From Elusimicrobiota bacterium (GTDB lineage: Bacteria; Elusimicrobiota; Elusimicrobia; UBA1565; UBA9628), in NCBI GenBank assembly GCA_028717865.1, contig JAQUMZ010000014.1:1-17053 (forward strand): a stretch of DNA of 17,053 nucleotides. The letters run 5' to 3'. The notes beneath the pieces were generated by a model. That model did no database searches, was not told where the DNA came from, and saw only the letters and a list, made by a program, of their open reading frames with translations. The translations under genes were made by a program, and so were the position numbers. Of this stretch, positions 1-8,057 are shown piece after piece. Numbering within the stretch: position 1 is the first letter of the stretch; each line of letters opens with the position of its first letter.

Positions 1-1
1 C

Positions 2-913
2 CTGGAGCGCGAGTTGCGCGATCTCGACGCGGTGCTTGGCGGTCCCGACGCCGAGCTGCGCGACATGGCCGCCGCGGAACGGCCCACCCTGGCCGCCATG
101 GCCTCGAATTTGGAGCGCGATTTGCGTCTGGAGCTGGTGCCCAAGGACCCCGATGATCCCAAGAACGCCTTCATCGAGATCCGGGCCGGCGCCGGCGGCG
201 AGGAGGCCGCGCTTTTCGCGGCCGAGCTGCTGCGGCTCTATACCCGCTACGCCGAGGGCCGCGGCTGGAAGGTGGAGCTAGTCGACATCAGCGCCACGGG
301 CCTCAAGGGCGTCAAGCAGGCCGTGCTCTTCGTCCAGGGCCGGGATGTCTTCTCCTGGCTGCGCCACGAGGGCGGCGTGCACCGCGTCCAGCGGGTGCCG
401 GTGACCGAGGCTTCCGGCCGCATACACACCTCGACCGTGACCGTGGCCGTGATGCCCGAGGCCGAGGAAGTGGAGGTCGCCATCAAGCCGGATGAGCTCA
501 AGATCGACACCTACCGCGCCGGCGGCGCCGGCGGCCAGAACGTCAACAAGGTGGAGACCGCCATCCGCATCACCCACCTGCCCACCGGCTTGGTGGTGCA
601 GTGTCAGGACGAGCGCTCGCAGCTCAAGAACAAGATCCGGGCCCTGAAGGTCTTGGCCGCCAAGCTGGCCGACAGCCAGCGCGAGAAGGCCGAGGCCCAG
701 AGCGCCGGGGCGCGGCGCTCCCAGGTGGGCACGGGGGACCGCTCCGAGAAGATCCGGACCTACAATTTCCCGCAGAATCGCCTGACCGACCACCGCCTGG
801 AGCGCTCCTGGCACAACCTGCCCGCGGTCATGGAGGGGGATATCGGCGCCGTGCTCGAGGCCTTGCGCGAGGAGTCCCGGCGCCGGGCGCTGGAGAACGG
901 TGCTTCCAAGTAA
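2..913 (+). CDS. prfA: Peptide chain release factor 1, 5'-truncated by window edge
   Basis: Class I release factor that reads UAA and UAG in the ribosomal A site and triggers hydrolysis of peptidyl-tRNA. The frame is open to the left edge, so the gene starts outside the window. About 303 residues are visible against roughly 360 for the family, so some 55 N-terminal residues are missing. The in-frame TTG at base 14 is not the true start. The stop-codon recognition tripeptide is PVT (bases 398-406), the PxT form of RF1 rather than the SPF of RF2. The catalytic GGQ is at 530-538 inside GAGGQNVNKVETA. The helical region that follows, with RSQLKNK, is typical of the family. The stop is TAA, and prmC, whose product methylates the GGQ glutamine, begins inside the last codons. 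Identification is secure. Confidence 0.97.
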   Translation: MERELRDLDAVLGGPDAELRDMAAAERPTLAAMASNLERDLRLELVPKDPDDPKNAFIEIRAGAGGEEAALFAAELLRLYTRYAEGRGWKVELVDISATGLKGVKQAVLFVQGRDVFSWLRHEGGVHRVQRVPVTEASGRIHTSTVTVAVMPEAEEVEVAIKPDELKIDTYRAGGAGGQNVNKVETAIRITHLPTGLVVQCQDERSQLKNKIRALKVLAAKLADSQREKAEAQSAGARRSQVGTGDRSEKIRTYNFPQNRLTDHRLERSWHNLPAVMEGDIGAVLEALREESRRRALENGASK

Positions 914-1760
914 GGCCGCGGTGGGGGCGTGGCTCGGCGCGGCCGAGGCATACCTCCGGGAGCGCGCGGTCCCCGAGGCCCCGGCCAACGCGGAGTTCCT
1001 CATGGCCGCGGCGCTCAAAACGGGCCGCAACGAGGTCCGCCGGCGCGCCGGCGAGCCCTTGGGCGAGGACGCCGGCCGGCGGTTTTGGGCCTGGGTGGCC
1101 GAGCGGGGGCGGCGCGTGCCCTTGGCCTACGTGCTGGGAGCGCAGCCCTTCATGGGCCTGGACCTGGCCGTGACTCCGGACGTGCTCGTGCCGCGGCCCG
1201 AGACCGAGGAACTCGCGGCCGCGGCGCTGGGGCTGCTGGCCGGCCGGGCCAGGCCCGTCATCCTGGAGATCGGAACCGGTTCGGGCTGCATCGCGCTGGC
1301 CCTGGCCCAGGCGCTGCCCGAGGCGGAGGTTTTCGCCACGGACGTTAGCGCCGCGGCCCTGGCCTTGGCCGCCCGGAACGCCGAGCGCAACGGCTTGCGC
1401 GGCCGCGTCCGGTTCGCGTGCGAGGATTTGTTCCGGCCCGATATCCGGACCGAGGCTTGGGCGGATCTGGTCGTTTCCAATCCGCCGTACGTCCCCGAGG
1501 GGGCCCTGGCGGGGCTAGAGCCCGAGGTCCAGGCGGAGCCCCGCCTGGCCCTGGACGGCGGTCCCGACGGGCTGGACGCCGTGCGGGCCGTGGCGGCGGG
1601 GGCGCTGCGGCGCCTGAAGCCGGGGGGATTTTTGGCCCTGGAGTTCGGCGTCTCGCAGGGGCCGGCGGTGCGATCCGTCCTGGAATCGGCCGGCGGCCGG
1701 GACGTCGAAATCCGCAAGGACGCGCAAGGGCTCGAGCGTCTGGCCGTCGCGCGCCGATAA
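900..1760 (+). CDS. prmC: Release factor glutamine N5-methyltransferase PrmC
   Basis: SAM-dependent methyltransferase that modifies the glutamine of the release-factor GGQ motif. The SAM-binding motif I reads EIGTGSG (residues 123-129). The hallmark catalytic NPPY is at residues 194-197 (bases 1479-1490), followed by VPEGAL as in the family. An N-terminal helical substrate-binding domain occupies about residues 1-95. The length of 286 residues is normal. The chosen GTG at 900 overlaps prfA by 14 bases and has a GGAG four bases upstream. An in-frame GTG at 921, just past the prfA stop, is a possible alternative that would lose only seven residues. The prfA-prmC pairing is a classic operon and makes translational coupling likely. 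The stop is TAA. Confidence 0.96.
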   Translation: MLPSKAAVGAWLGAAEAYLRERAVPEAPANAEFLMAAALKTGRNEVRRRAGEPLGEDAGRRFWAWVAERGRRVPLAYVLGAQPFMGLDLAVTPDVLVPRPETEELAAAALGLLAGRARPVILEIGTGSGCIALALAQALPEAEVFATDVSAAALALAARNAERNGLRGRVRFACEDLFRPDIRTEAWADLVVSNPPYVPEGALAGLEPEVQAEPRLALDGGPDGLDAVRAVAAGALRRLKPGGFLALEFGVSQGPAVRSVLESAGGRDVEIRKDAQGLERLAVARR

Positions 1761-1814
1761 CGGCGCCGCCGGCCCGACTTTCGCAAGTAAAGCAAGGAAC
1801 GTCCCCAAGAGTAG

Positions 1815-1820
1815 TATAAT
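1815..1820 (+). promoter_or_regulatory. Candidate -10 box (TATAAT) for murA, possibly leaderless
   Basis: A perfect TATAAT stands in the 68-base gap between prmC and murA, in otherwise GC-rich sequence. Standard spacing would put the transcription start near 1827, about two bases before the murA ATG at 1829. No convincing -35 hexamer lies 16-18 bases upstream. There is no Shine-Dalgarno sequence before the ATG, which agrees with a leaderless message. This is inferred from sequence only. Confidence 0.5.
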
Positions 1821-1828
1821 TCCTCGCC

Positions 1829-3082
1829 ATGGACCGTTTGGTCATAGAGGGCGGCGTGGCTTTGCGCGGGGAAGCGCGCGTCAGCGGCTCCAAGAACGCC
1901 GCCCTGCCCATACTCATCGCCACCCTGCTTACCGACGAGGATTGCATCCTCGATAATGTTCCCGCCCGTCTGCGCGACATCCGCCTGACCTGCCGTCTGC
2001 TCGAGGCCCTGGGCAAGCGGGTCGAGGCCGCGGGGACGCGCGTCGTGGTGCGCTCCGACAAGCCCCTCAAGACCCGCGCCCCCTACGACCTGGTCAAGCA
2101 GATGCGGGCCTCGGTCCTCGTCGCCGGCCCCCTGCTGGCGCGCTTCGGCTGGGTCCGGGTCCCCATTCCCGGCGGCTGCGCCATCGGCATGCGGCCCATA
2201 GACATCCACCTCAAGGGCTTCGCGGACCTCGGGGCCCGCCGGACCCTCGACCAAGGCGACATCATCCTCGATTCGCCCCTGCGGCCGGGTTCCGTGCGGT
2301 TCAAATTCCCCAGCGTCGGGGCCACCGAGAACCTCATGCTGGCGGCCGCGGCCCTGCCCGGCCTGACCGTCATACGCAACGCCGCGCGCGAGCCCGAGAT
2401 AGAGGATCTGGCGGCCTTCCTCGATTCGATGGGGGCGCGTGTTTCGGGGGCCGGCACTCCGGTCGTCAAGGTGCGCGGCAGCCAGCGCCTCAAGGGCGCC
2501 CGCCACCGGGTGATGGCCGACCGCATCGAGGCCGGGACCTTGATGCTCGCCGCCGCCGCCACGGGCGGAGACCTTATGGTTTCGGGCGTGCGCCCCGCGC
2601 ACGTGCGCGCGCTGACCCTGAAGATGCGCCGGGCCGGCGCCGTGGTCAAGGAGTCGGCGGCCGGCCTGCGCGTGTCCATGCGGGGGCGGCCCCGGCCCGT
2701 CTCCGTGGCCACCGCCCCCTATCCGGGCTTCCCCACCGACCTGCAGGCGCCCTGGATGGCCTGGATGTGCCTGGCCCGGGGCCGCAGCCGGGTGCTCGAG
2801 AACGTTTTCGAGAAGCGCTTCCTGCACGCGGCCGAGCTGGCGCGCATGGGCGCGCGCATAGCGCTTTTGGGCCGCCGCGCCGAGATCGAGGGCGTCGAGC
2901 GGCTGAGCGGGGCGCCCGTCATGGCCTCGGACCTGCGCGGCGGGGCGGCCCTGCTGGTGGCGGCGCTGGCGGCGCGCGGCCGCACGGAGCTCGCGCGCGT
3001 CTATCACGTCGACCGGGGCTACGAGCGCGTCGAGAGCAAGCTTCGGGGCGTCGGGGCGCGCGTAAGGCGCGTCGGGCGATGA
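1829..3082 (+). CDS. murA: UDP-N-acetylglucosamine 1-carboxyvinyltransferase MurA
   Basis: First committed step of peptidoglycan synthesis in the cytoplasm: transfer of enolpyruvate from PEP to UDP-GlcNAc. The protein has 417 residues, the usual length. The N-terminus matches the family, with SGSKNAALPI at residues 19-28 (K22, N23). The catalytic loop GGCAIG has Cys117, so the fosfomycin target cysteine is kept. The active-site aspartate is D304 in YPGFPTDLQ. The ATG is fixed by the conserved MDRLVIEGG start although no ribosome-binding site is seen. The gene probably has its own promoter in the gap after prmC. The stop TGA overlaps the folC ATG (ATGA), so folC is likely translationally coupled. 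The alternative, 5-enolpyruvylshikimate-3-phosphate synthase, is ruled out by the GGCAIG loop. Confidence 0.96.
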   Translation: MDRLVIEGGVALRGEARVSGSKNAALPILIATLLTDEDCILDNVPARLRDIRLTCRLLEALGKRVEAAGTRVVVRSDKPLKTRAPYDLVKQMRASVLVAGPLLARFGWVRVPIPGGCAIGMRPIDIHLKGFADLGARRTLDQGDIILDSPLRPGSVRFKFPSVGATENLMLAAAALPGLTVIRNAAREPEIEDLAAFLDSMGARVSGAGTPVVKVRGSQRLKGARHRVMADRIEAGTLMLAAAATGGDLMVSGVRPAHVRALTLKMRRAGAVVKESAAGLRVSMRGRPRPVSVATAPYPGFPTDLQAPWMAWMCLARGRSRVLENVFEKRFLHAAELARMGARIALLGRRAEIEGVERLSGAPVMASDLRGGAALLVAALAARGRTELARVYHVDRGYERVESKLRGVGARVRRVGR

Positions 3083-4359
3083 CGTATCCGCGTGCCTTGC
3101 GTCTGCTGGCCGAGCGCCGGGAGACCCGCATCCGCCTGGGCCTGGGGCGCCTGCGCCGCTGCTTGCGCGCCCTGGACGACCCCCAGGAGGCGCTGGCCTG
3201 CGTGCACGTGGCTGGCACCAACGGCAAGGGCTCGACCTGCGCCATATTGGAGTCGGTGCTGCGCGCGGCGGGCTACCGCACGGGGCTCTACCTGTCCCCG
3301 CATTTGACCGACGTCCGCGAGCGCATCCAGGTCGGCGGCCGGCCCATCGCGCCCCGGGACTTTTCCCGGCTGCTGGGTCGGGTCGCGGCCGCCGATCCGC
3401 GCGGGGAGCTGACCTACTTCGAGCTGCTGACCGCGGCGGCCTTCCTGGCTTTCCGGGAGGCGGGCGTGCGGGTCGCCGTGCTCGAGACCGGCCTGGGCGG
3501 CCGGCTCGACGCGACCAATGTCGTGCGCCGCCCGCTGGCCAGCGTCATCACCTCGATCGGGTTGGACCACACCCAATGGCTGGGCGGCACCCTCCGGGAG
3601 ATCGCGCGCGAGAAGGCCGGCATCATCAAGGCGGGCGCGCCCGTTTTCTGCCCGGCCCTGCCGGAAGCGGCCCGGCGCGTCGTGGCCGAGCGCGCGCGGG
3701 AATTGGGCTGCGTCCTGAGCGTGGCGCGCCGGCCTTGGCGCGCGGCGGCCGTGCGCTGGCGTGACAACGTCCAGACGCTCGACGACGGCTCGCGGCGGCG
3801 GGCGCTGTCCCTGCTCGGCGCCGCCCAGGGGCGCAACGCCGCGCTGGCCTGGGCCGTCCTGCGCGGACTGCGCGAGTCCCTGCCCGTGCCGCCGGCGGCT
3901 TGGCGCGCGGGCTTGCGGCGGGTGCGCCTGCCCGGACGCTTCCAGGTCCGGCGGCTGGGCCGGCGGACCGTGATCATAGACGGCGCGCACAATGCGCAGG
4001 CCATGGGCGAGCTGGTCCGGACCCTGGAGGCCTCGCCCTGGAGGCGCCGCCGCGTGCGCTGGATCGTGGGTCTTATGCGGGACAAGGACGTGCCGGCGGT
4101 GGTGGGGCGCCTGGCGGGCCGCCTGCGCGACGCGGCGGCGGTGGCCCCGCCCAATCCCCGCGCCCTGCCGGCGCGCAGCCTGGCGCGCGAACTGGCGCGG
4201 CAGGCGCCCCGGGCCCGGGTGCGCGAGTTCCCCGGCGCTGCCGCCGCCCTGCGCCGCTGGCTGCGGGAGCCCTCGGCTCCCCGGACCGCGGTGGTCTGCG
4301 GGTCTTTCTATCTCGCCGGCCCCGCGGCCGGCATCTGCGACGGAGGTAGCCATGCCTGA
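3079..4359 (+). CDS. folC: Folylpolyglutamate synthase / dihydrofolate synthase FolC
   Basis: ATP-dependent Mur-ligase-fold enzyme that adds glutamate to dihydropteroate and/or folates. The P-loop reads AGTNGKGST (residues 45-53), followed by SPH at 73-75. The family motif ETGLGGRLDATN spans residues 136-147. SIGLDHTQWLG contains the conserved DH, and the segment around K184 (EKAGIIK) holds the lysine position that is carbamylated in the family. The C-terminal domain has DGAHN at 301-305 (base 3979 on). The total is 426 residues, which is normal. The ATG at 3079 is chosen because it overlaps the murA TGA and matches family N-termini; the longer upstream extension of this frame lies inside murA and is a shadow. 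Whether it does one or both reactions cannot be told from sequence. The 3' end overlaps the next gene by eight bases. Confidence 0.95.
   Translation: MTYPRALRLLAERRETRIRLGLGRLRRCLRALDDPQEALACVHVAGTNGKGSTCAILESVLRAAGYRTGLYLSPHLTDVRERIQVGGRPIAPRDFSRLLGRVAAADPRGELTYFELLTAAAFLAFREAGVRVAVLETGLGGRLDATNVVRRPLASVITSIGLDHTQWLGGTLREIAREKAGIIKAGAPVFCPALPEAARRVVAERARELGCVLSVARRPWRAAAVRWRDNVQTLDDGSRRRALSLLGAAQGRNAALAWAVLRGLRESLPVPPAAWRAGLRRVRLPGRFQVRRLGRRTVIIDGAHNAQAMGELVRTLEASPWRRRRVRWIVGLMRDKDVPAVVGRLAGRLRDAAAVAPPNPRALPARSLARELARQAPRARVREFPGAAAALRRWLREPSAPRTAVVCGSFYLAGPAAGICDGGSHA
4342..4346 (+). promoter_or_regulatory. Strong ribosome-binding site (GGAGG) deciding the ROK kinase start
   Basis: GGAGG stands five bases before the ATG at 4352, inside the end of folC. 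It selects this ATG over the longer open frame that runs back into folC, and it precedes the conserved ROK N-terminus. Confidence 0.75.
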
Positions 4360-5311
4360 CGCGGCTTTCGGAGTGGACGCCGGCGGAACCTTCACCAAGA
4401 TCGCGTTCGTCACGGCGCGCGGCAAGATACTGCGCATGACGCAGATCCCGACCCGGCCCCAGGACGGGCCCGCCGCTTTCGTGGGCCGCGTCGCCGAGGT
4501 CCTGGGCGCCTGGCGCCGCGAGGGCCTGCGCGCCCGCGCCCTGGGCTTCGGCGTGGCGGGCGACGTGGACCACGAGGGGGGGCGCCTGCGCGTGACGCCC
4601 AACCTGCCGGGCTGGTCCGGCTTCCGGTTTCGGGACGCCTTCCAGAAACGTCTGCGCCTGCCCACGGTGGTGGAGAACGACGCCAATTGCGCGGTTTGGG
4701 GCGCCTACGTGACCGAGCTCAAGCGCCGCCCCCGCACCGTCATCGGGGTGACGCTGGGCACCGGAGTCGGCGGCGGGCTGGTGGTGGACGGCCGCCTGCA
4801 CCGCGGCGCCACCGGCTCGGCGGGCGAGATCGGCCATACCCAGGTCGTCATCGGGGGCGCACCCTGCCACTGCGGCAACCGCGGCTGCCTGGAGGCCTAC
4901 GCCGGCAAATACGGCATCCTGCGCGAGGCGCGGCGCCGGCTGCGCGCCCAGCCGCGCCGCGGCCGCCGTCTGCGGGCGCTCATGGCGCAAGGCGGCCCCC
5001 TGAGCCCCCATTTGCTCAAGCTCGCGGCCGACCGGGGCGACGGGCTCGCCCGGGAGGTCTGGGAGCGCACGGGTTCCCTGCTGGGCGTGGGCCTGTGCAA
5101 TGCCGTGCTTCTGCTCAATCCCGACGCCGTGCTGCTTTTGGGCGGCGTTTCCCAGGCCGGCCGCTGGATATTGGGCCCGATCCGCCGCGTCTTCGCCGGC
5201 TGGAGCTTCGGCACCTCCGTGCGCGCGGCGGTCCTGCGCTGCGCGCTCAACGCCCACGGGGGCTGCGTGGGCGCCGCGCATCTGGCCCTGGAGGAGCGGC
5301 CGTCCCGATAA
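4352..5311 (+). CDS. ROK-family sugar kinase (glucokinase-like)
   Basis: ROK (repressor, ORF, kinase) protein of 319 residues. No DNA-binding N-terminal domain is present, so it is a kinase rather than a repressor. The phosphate-binding motif DAGGTFTK begins at residue 9. N109-D110-A-N112 contains the catalytic aspartate. GVTLGTGVGGG binds nucleotide. EIGHTQV has E159 and H162, and the zinc motif CHCGNRGCLE has C172, C174 and C179. Glucokinase is the best guess, but N-acetylhexosamine or fructose kinases share these motifs and the substrate is not decided here. The ATG at 4352 has a strong GGAGG five bases upstream (4342-4346), unlike most genes in the window, and overlaps folC by eight bases. 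Its stop shares a base with the next start (TAATG). It could feed hexose phosphates toward the nucleotide-sugar genes downstream; this is inference. Confidence 0.92.
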   Translation: MPDAAFGVDAGGTFTKIAFVTARGKILRMTQIPTRPQDGPAAFVGRVAEVLGAWRREGLRARALGFGVAGDVDHEGGRLRVTPNLPGWSGFRFRDAFQKRLRLPTVVENDANCAVWGAYVTELKRRPRTVIGVTLGTGVGGGLVVDGRLHRGATGSAGEIGHTQVVIGGAPCHCGNRGCLEAYAGKYGILREARRRLRAQPRRGRRLRALMAQGGPLSPHLLKLAADRGDGLAREVWERTGSLLGVGLCNAVLLLNPDAVLLLGGVSQAGRWILGPIRRVFAGWSFGTSVRAAVLRCALNAHGGCVGAAHLALEERPSR

Positions 5312-7434
5312 TGGCCGCGGCCGTCCTGGCGCTTCTGCTCGGGCTGGCGGCTTCGGCGCGGGGCCAGCCCGCCGCCGCCTCGGAGCCGGAGCCGGCGGCT
5401 GGCGCCACCGAGTATTTCCGCCTGCCCGCCGCGCCGCCGGAGCCCCATCTCGACTTCACGGCGGACCGCCTCGACTACGACCGCGCCAGCGCCGTGATCC
5501 ACCTCAAGGGCGACGTGCGCATAAAGGAGTCCACCTGGACGCTCAAGGGCGAGGAGCTCTGGCTCGATACCCGCCGGCGGCGGGTGCGCTCCGAGGGCTT
5601 CCTGCTCGTCGAGGACGGCGTCAGCGCACTTTACGGCAGTTCGGGCGAATTCGACTTCGCGACGCATTCCGGGGTCCTTTTCAACGCCTCGGCGGGCCAC
5701 GGGGACTGGCGGGTCCACGCCCGGAAGATGGTCGTTCACCCGAGCCGGCGCCTGAGCTACAGCTCCGCCGACTTTACGAGCTGCGATTATGCCGAGCCGC
5801 ATTACTATTTCCACGCCAGCCGGGTGTCGGTGGTGCCGCGCAAGCATTTCTTCGCCCGCAACGTTTCCCTTTGGATCGGCAAGGTGCCCGTCTTCTATTC
5901 GCCCTTCCTCTACAAGTCCCTCTACCCGGGCAGCAACCGGTTCCTGCGCATGAAGTTCCAACCCGGCTATGACCGGCGCAACGGGGGCTTCCTCAAGGGG
6001 ACCATGGTCACCCAGCACTCCGCTTATTGGCGCAGCAAGCTTTTTCTGGATTATTACAGCTCCCAGGGCCTGGGCACGGGCGGCGAGCTCTGGCGCAACC
6101 GGGGGGAGGATTCGCGCGGGGTCCTGGCCGCCTACCGCATCCGGGAGATGCACGGTGGAACCGAGCGCTGGTCCGTGGTCAACGATCTTTATCAGGGCTT
6201 CAAGAGTTCCTTCTCCATCCAAAGCCGGCTGCAATTCATGTCCGATCCCCAATTCAACAACAGTTATTCGCGCGCCAGCCCGTTCCCCTACACGGCCTAC
6301 CTGCTCAACAGCGGGGCGGCGGTCTACCGCAACGACGTGGTGACCACCCGCCTGATCTTGCAGCGCCAGGACGACGCCTCGGGCACGAGCTTCACGCGCA
6401 GCTCCGAGGACGCTCCGCGCCTGGAGGCGCAGACGGCGCCGCTGAAGGTCTGGCGCCTGCCCTGGATCAACACCTTCTCGGGCTTCGCGGACAACAACTC
6501 CGACCGCTCCCGGCCCTTCCTGCAAAAGTCGGTCAACGCGGCCTGGCAGGGCACGCGCTCGGTGCCGCTGGCCCGGGGGCTGAGCTTCACGCCGCTGGCC
6601 GGCTACAGCCAGACGTATTACAACCGCTTCGACGCGGCCGGCGACGCGAGCTCGACGACCTACCGCGACGCGGCCGTGGGCCGCTACACCCTGGCGGGCA
6701 CGCTGCGCCTGGGCGGCCCCCTGGGCGCCTCCGATCTCGGCTATGCCTTCGTCCGCCGCCAGAAGCCGGGCGGCCTGTCCGACGACGCCGGGGCCCCCGA
6801 CCGCGGCGTCGAGTCTAGCCTGGCCTCCTTGACCCATGCCTTCCGGCCCCGGCGCAGCGTCCTGGTCCGGCTGCTGTCCGCCTACGACTTGCGCGCCCCG
6901 CGCGGCCAGGACCTGAGCGTGCGCCAGCGGGTGCAGCCGATAGTCTCCGAGGTGTACTATACGCCGTTGTCCCGGTTCAACCTGCTCCTGCGCGACGATT
7001 ACCGCCTGGGCGAAGGCAACCGAAATTTTATATTCAACGGCATGGTCGGCGAGGAGGAGCGCACGCATCTCAGCGCGGGCGCGGGCTACAACCGCAGCGA
7101 GATAGGCAGCTATTATTTCAACACCGAGTTCGGCTGGGCGAATTCCACCGGCACCCTGCGCCTGACCGTGGCCCTGCGCGCCGTGGCCTTTTCCCGCGGG
7201 GGAATCTCCGACCTCCACGGCGGCCAGCTTTTCGACAAGGAGCTCGGCGTGGTCAAGGTCTGGCACGACTTCTACACCAGCCTGGCGCTGCGCCTGCGGC
7301 CGGGCAACGTCAAGGAGGCCTCCGTCCGCGCGGAGATGCGGCTGGGCTCGTTCAGCGCCGACCGTCAGAAGGTCCACGACTGGGAGTCGGAATGGTTCCC
7401 CGAGCGGGCCCGGGGCCGCGAGGACCGGCCGTGA
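5311..7434 (+). CDS. lptD: LPS-assembly outer-membrane protein LptD (OstA-like)
   Basis: Outer-membrane beta-barrel that inserts lipopolysaccharide or a related glycolipid into the outer leaflet. The protein has 707 residues. A short hydrophobic N-terminal signal (about residues 1-20, MAAAVLALLLGLAASARG) is followed by an LptA/OstA jelly-roll domain (about 45-130, starting near FTADRLDYD). Then comes the LptD barrel region with SADFTSCD and GKVPVFYSPF, which match the family's conserved core, and many alternating Tyr/Phe-rich strands to the C-terminus. Only one cysteine is visible (in TSCD), so the inter-domain disulfides of the E. coli protein cannot form. The ATG at 5311 overlaps the kinase stop (TAATG). 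The frame remains open upstream, but that part is antisense-like shadow. A TonB or other barrel is less likely given the OstA domain. Confidence 0.9.
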   Translation: MAAAVLALLLGLAASARGQPAAASEPEPAAGATEYFRLPAAPPEPHLDFTADRLDYDRASAVIHLKGDVRIKESTWTLKGEELWLDTRRRRVRSEGFLLVEDGVSALYGSSGEFDFATHSGVLFNASAGHGDWRVHARKMVVHPSRRLSYSSADFTSCDYAEPHYYFHASRVSVVPRKHFFARNVSLWIGKVPVFYSPFLYKSLYPGSNRFLRMKFQPGYDRRNGGFLKGTMVTQHSAYWRSKLFLDYYSSQGLGTGGELWRNRGEDSRGVLAAYRIREMHGGTERWSVVNDLYQGFKSSFSIQSRLQFMSDPQFNNSYSRASPFPYTAYLLNSGAAVYRNDVVTTRLILQRQDDASGTSFTRSSEDAPRLEAQTAPLKVWRLPWINTFSGFADNNSDRSRPFLQKSVNAAWQGTRSVPLARGLSFTPLAGYSQTYYNRFDAAGDASSTTYRDAAVGRYTLAGTLRLGGPLGASDLGYAFVRRQKPGGLSDDAGAPDRGVESSLASLTHAFRPRRSVLVRLLSAYDLRAPRGQDLSVRQRVQPIVSEVYYTPLSRFNLLLRDDYRLGEGNRNFIFNGMVGEEERTHLSAGAGYNRSEIGSYYFNTEFGWANSTGTLRLTVALRAVAFSRGGISDLHGGQLFDKELGVVKVWHDFYTSLALRLRPGNVKEASVRAEMRLGSFSADRQKVHDWESEWFPERARGREDRP

Positions 7435-8036
7435 AGGCGCCGTCGCGGCTGTCCGCGGAGCTCGAGCGCCTGGCGCGCTGCTGCAGCGGCGGGCGCATGC
7501 GCCTGCGCGAACTGCTGCCCGGCCTGCAGCCCCGGGACCAGGCCCTGCTGACCGCGACGCTTTCCATCTGCTTCATGCATCCCGTGCCCATGCCCGGGGT
7601 GTCCACCGTCTTCGGGCTGGCCATCGCCGCGATCGGCGCGCGCATGGCCTTGGGGTTGGGGCCGTGGATCCCGGGGCGCTGGCTGGACCGGGATTTCCCG
7701 GGTCCGGGCCTGCAGCGGGTGTTCCGGGCCGGCTCGGGGGTCGTCCGGCGCCTGGAGCGGTTCATCAAGCCGCGGGGGCTCTTCATTTCCGCGCATCCCT
7801 GGGTGCTGCGCCTCAACGGCGCCGCCATCGCCGTCTGCGGGCTGCTTCTGGCCATGCCCGCGCCTCCGGGGACGAATTTCCCTCCCGCCGCGGCGCTGTT
7901 CTTGCTCTCGATCGGGACCCTGGAGGCCGACGCGCTCTGGCTGGCCGCGGGCTACGGCGCCTTGGCGCTCAACGCCCTGTTTTTCGGGGCGCTGCTCGGG
8001 TTGGGTTGGGGCGGGGTCAAGGCCCTGTTGGGTTAA
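7431..8036 (+). CDS. ExoD-family polytopic membrane protein
   Basis: Small integral membrane protein of 201 residues that resembles the ExoD family, named for rhizobial exopolysaccharide mutants; its biochemical role is not known. A polar N-terminal stretch (LERLARCC, RMRLRELLPGL) precedes a hydrophobic block with the Pro-rich turn HPVPMPGVSTVFGL that recalls the ExoD signature. A GPWIPGRWLDR loop follows. The C-terminal half has three further hydrophobic segments ending in LGLGWGGVKALLG. The GTG at 7431 forms a GTGA overlap with the lptD stop and has a GAGG about seven bases upstream. A longer frame beginning at 7392 would lie inside lptD and lacks a ribosome-binding site. The direct coupling to lptD suggests an envelope role. 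Family call is moderately sure; function is not established. Confidence 0.75.
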   Translation: MKAPSRLSAELERLARCCSGGRMRLRELLPGLQPRDQALLTATLSICFMHPVPMPGVSTVFGLAIAAIGARMALGLGPWIPGRWLDRDFPGPGLQRVFRAGSGVVRRLERFIKPRGLFISAHPWVLRLNGAAIAVCGLLLAMPAPPGTNFPPAAALFLLSIGTLEADALWLAAGYGALALNALFFGALLGLGWGGVKALLG

Positions 8037-8039
8037 AAT
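8034..8039 (+). promoter_or_regulatory. Possible -10 box (TAAAAT) before the TMTC-like gene
   Basis: TAAAAT overlaps the stop codon of the ExoD-like gene and lies about 19 bases before the ATG at 8058, within a short AT-rich island. The predicted start near 8046 would leave a leader of about 12 bases. No good -35 is seen, so this may simply be an AT-rich spacer inside an operon. Confidence 0.2.
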
Positions 8040-8057
8040 TGCTAATTTGAAAACGGG

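Noticed and set aside
1761..1790. Intrinsic terminator after prmC
   Set aside because: Short GC palindromes such as CGGCGCCG occur, but there is no adequate stem-loop with a T-tract.
1127..3007. 626-codon minus-strand open frame across prmC and murA
   Set aside because: Antisense shadow: low-complexity Gly/Arg/Ala-rich translation with no recognisable domain, covering two secure genes.
4897..7377. 826-codon minus-strand open frame across the kinase and lptD
   Set aside because: Antisense shadow caused by GC skew in third codon positions; lptD and the kinase carry family motifs.
8034..8048. Shared AT-rich motif between this gap and the minus-strand promoter at 13125-13139
   Set aside because: Both contain TTAGC and TTAACC-like strings in opposite sense, but they align only with a gap and mismatches; AT-rich promoter composition explains it.
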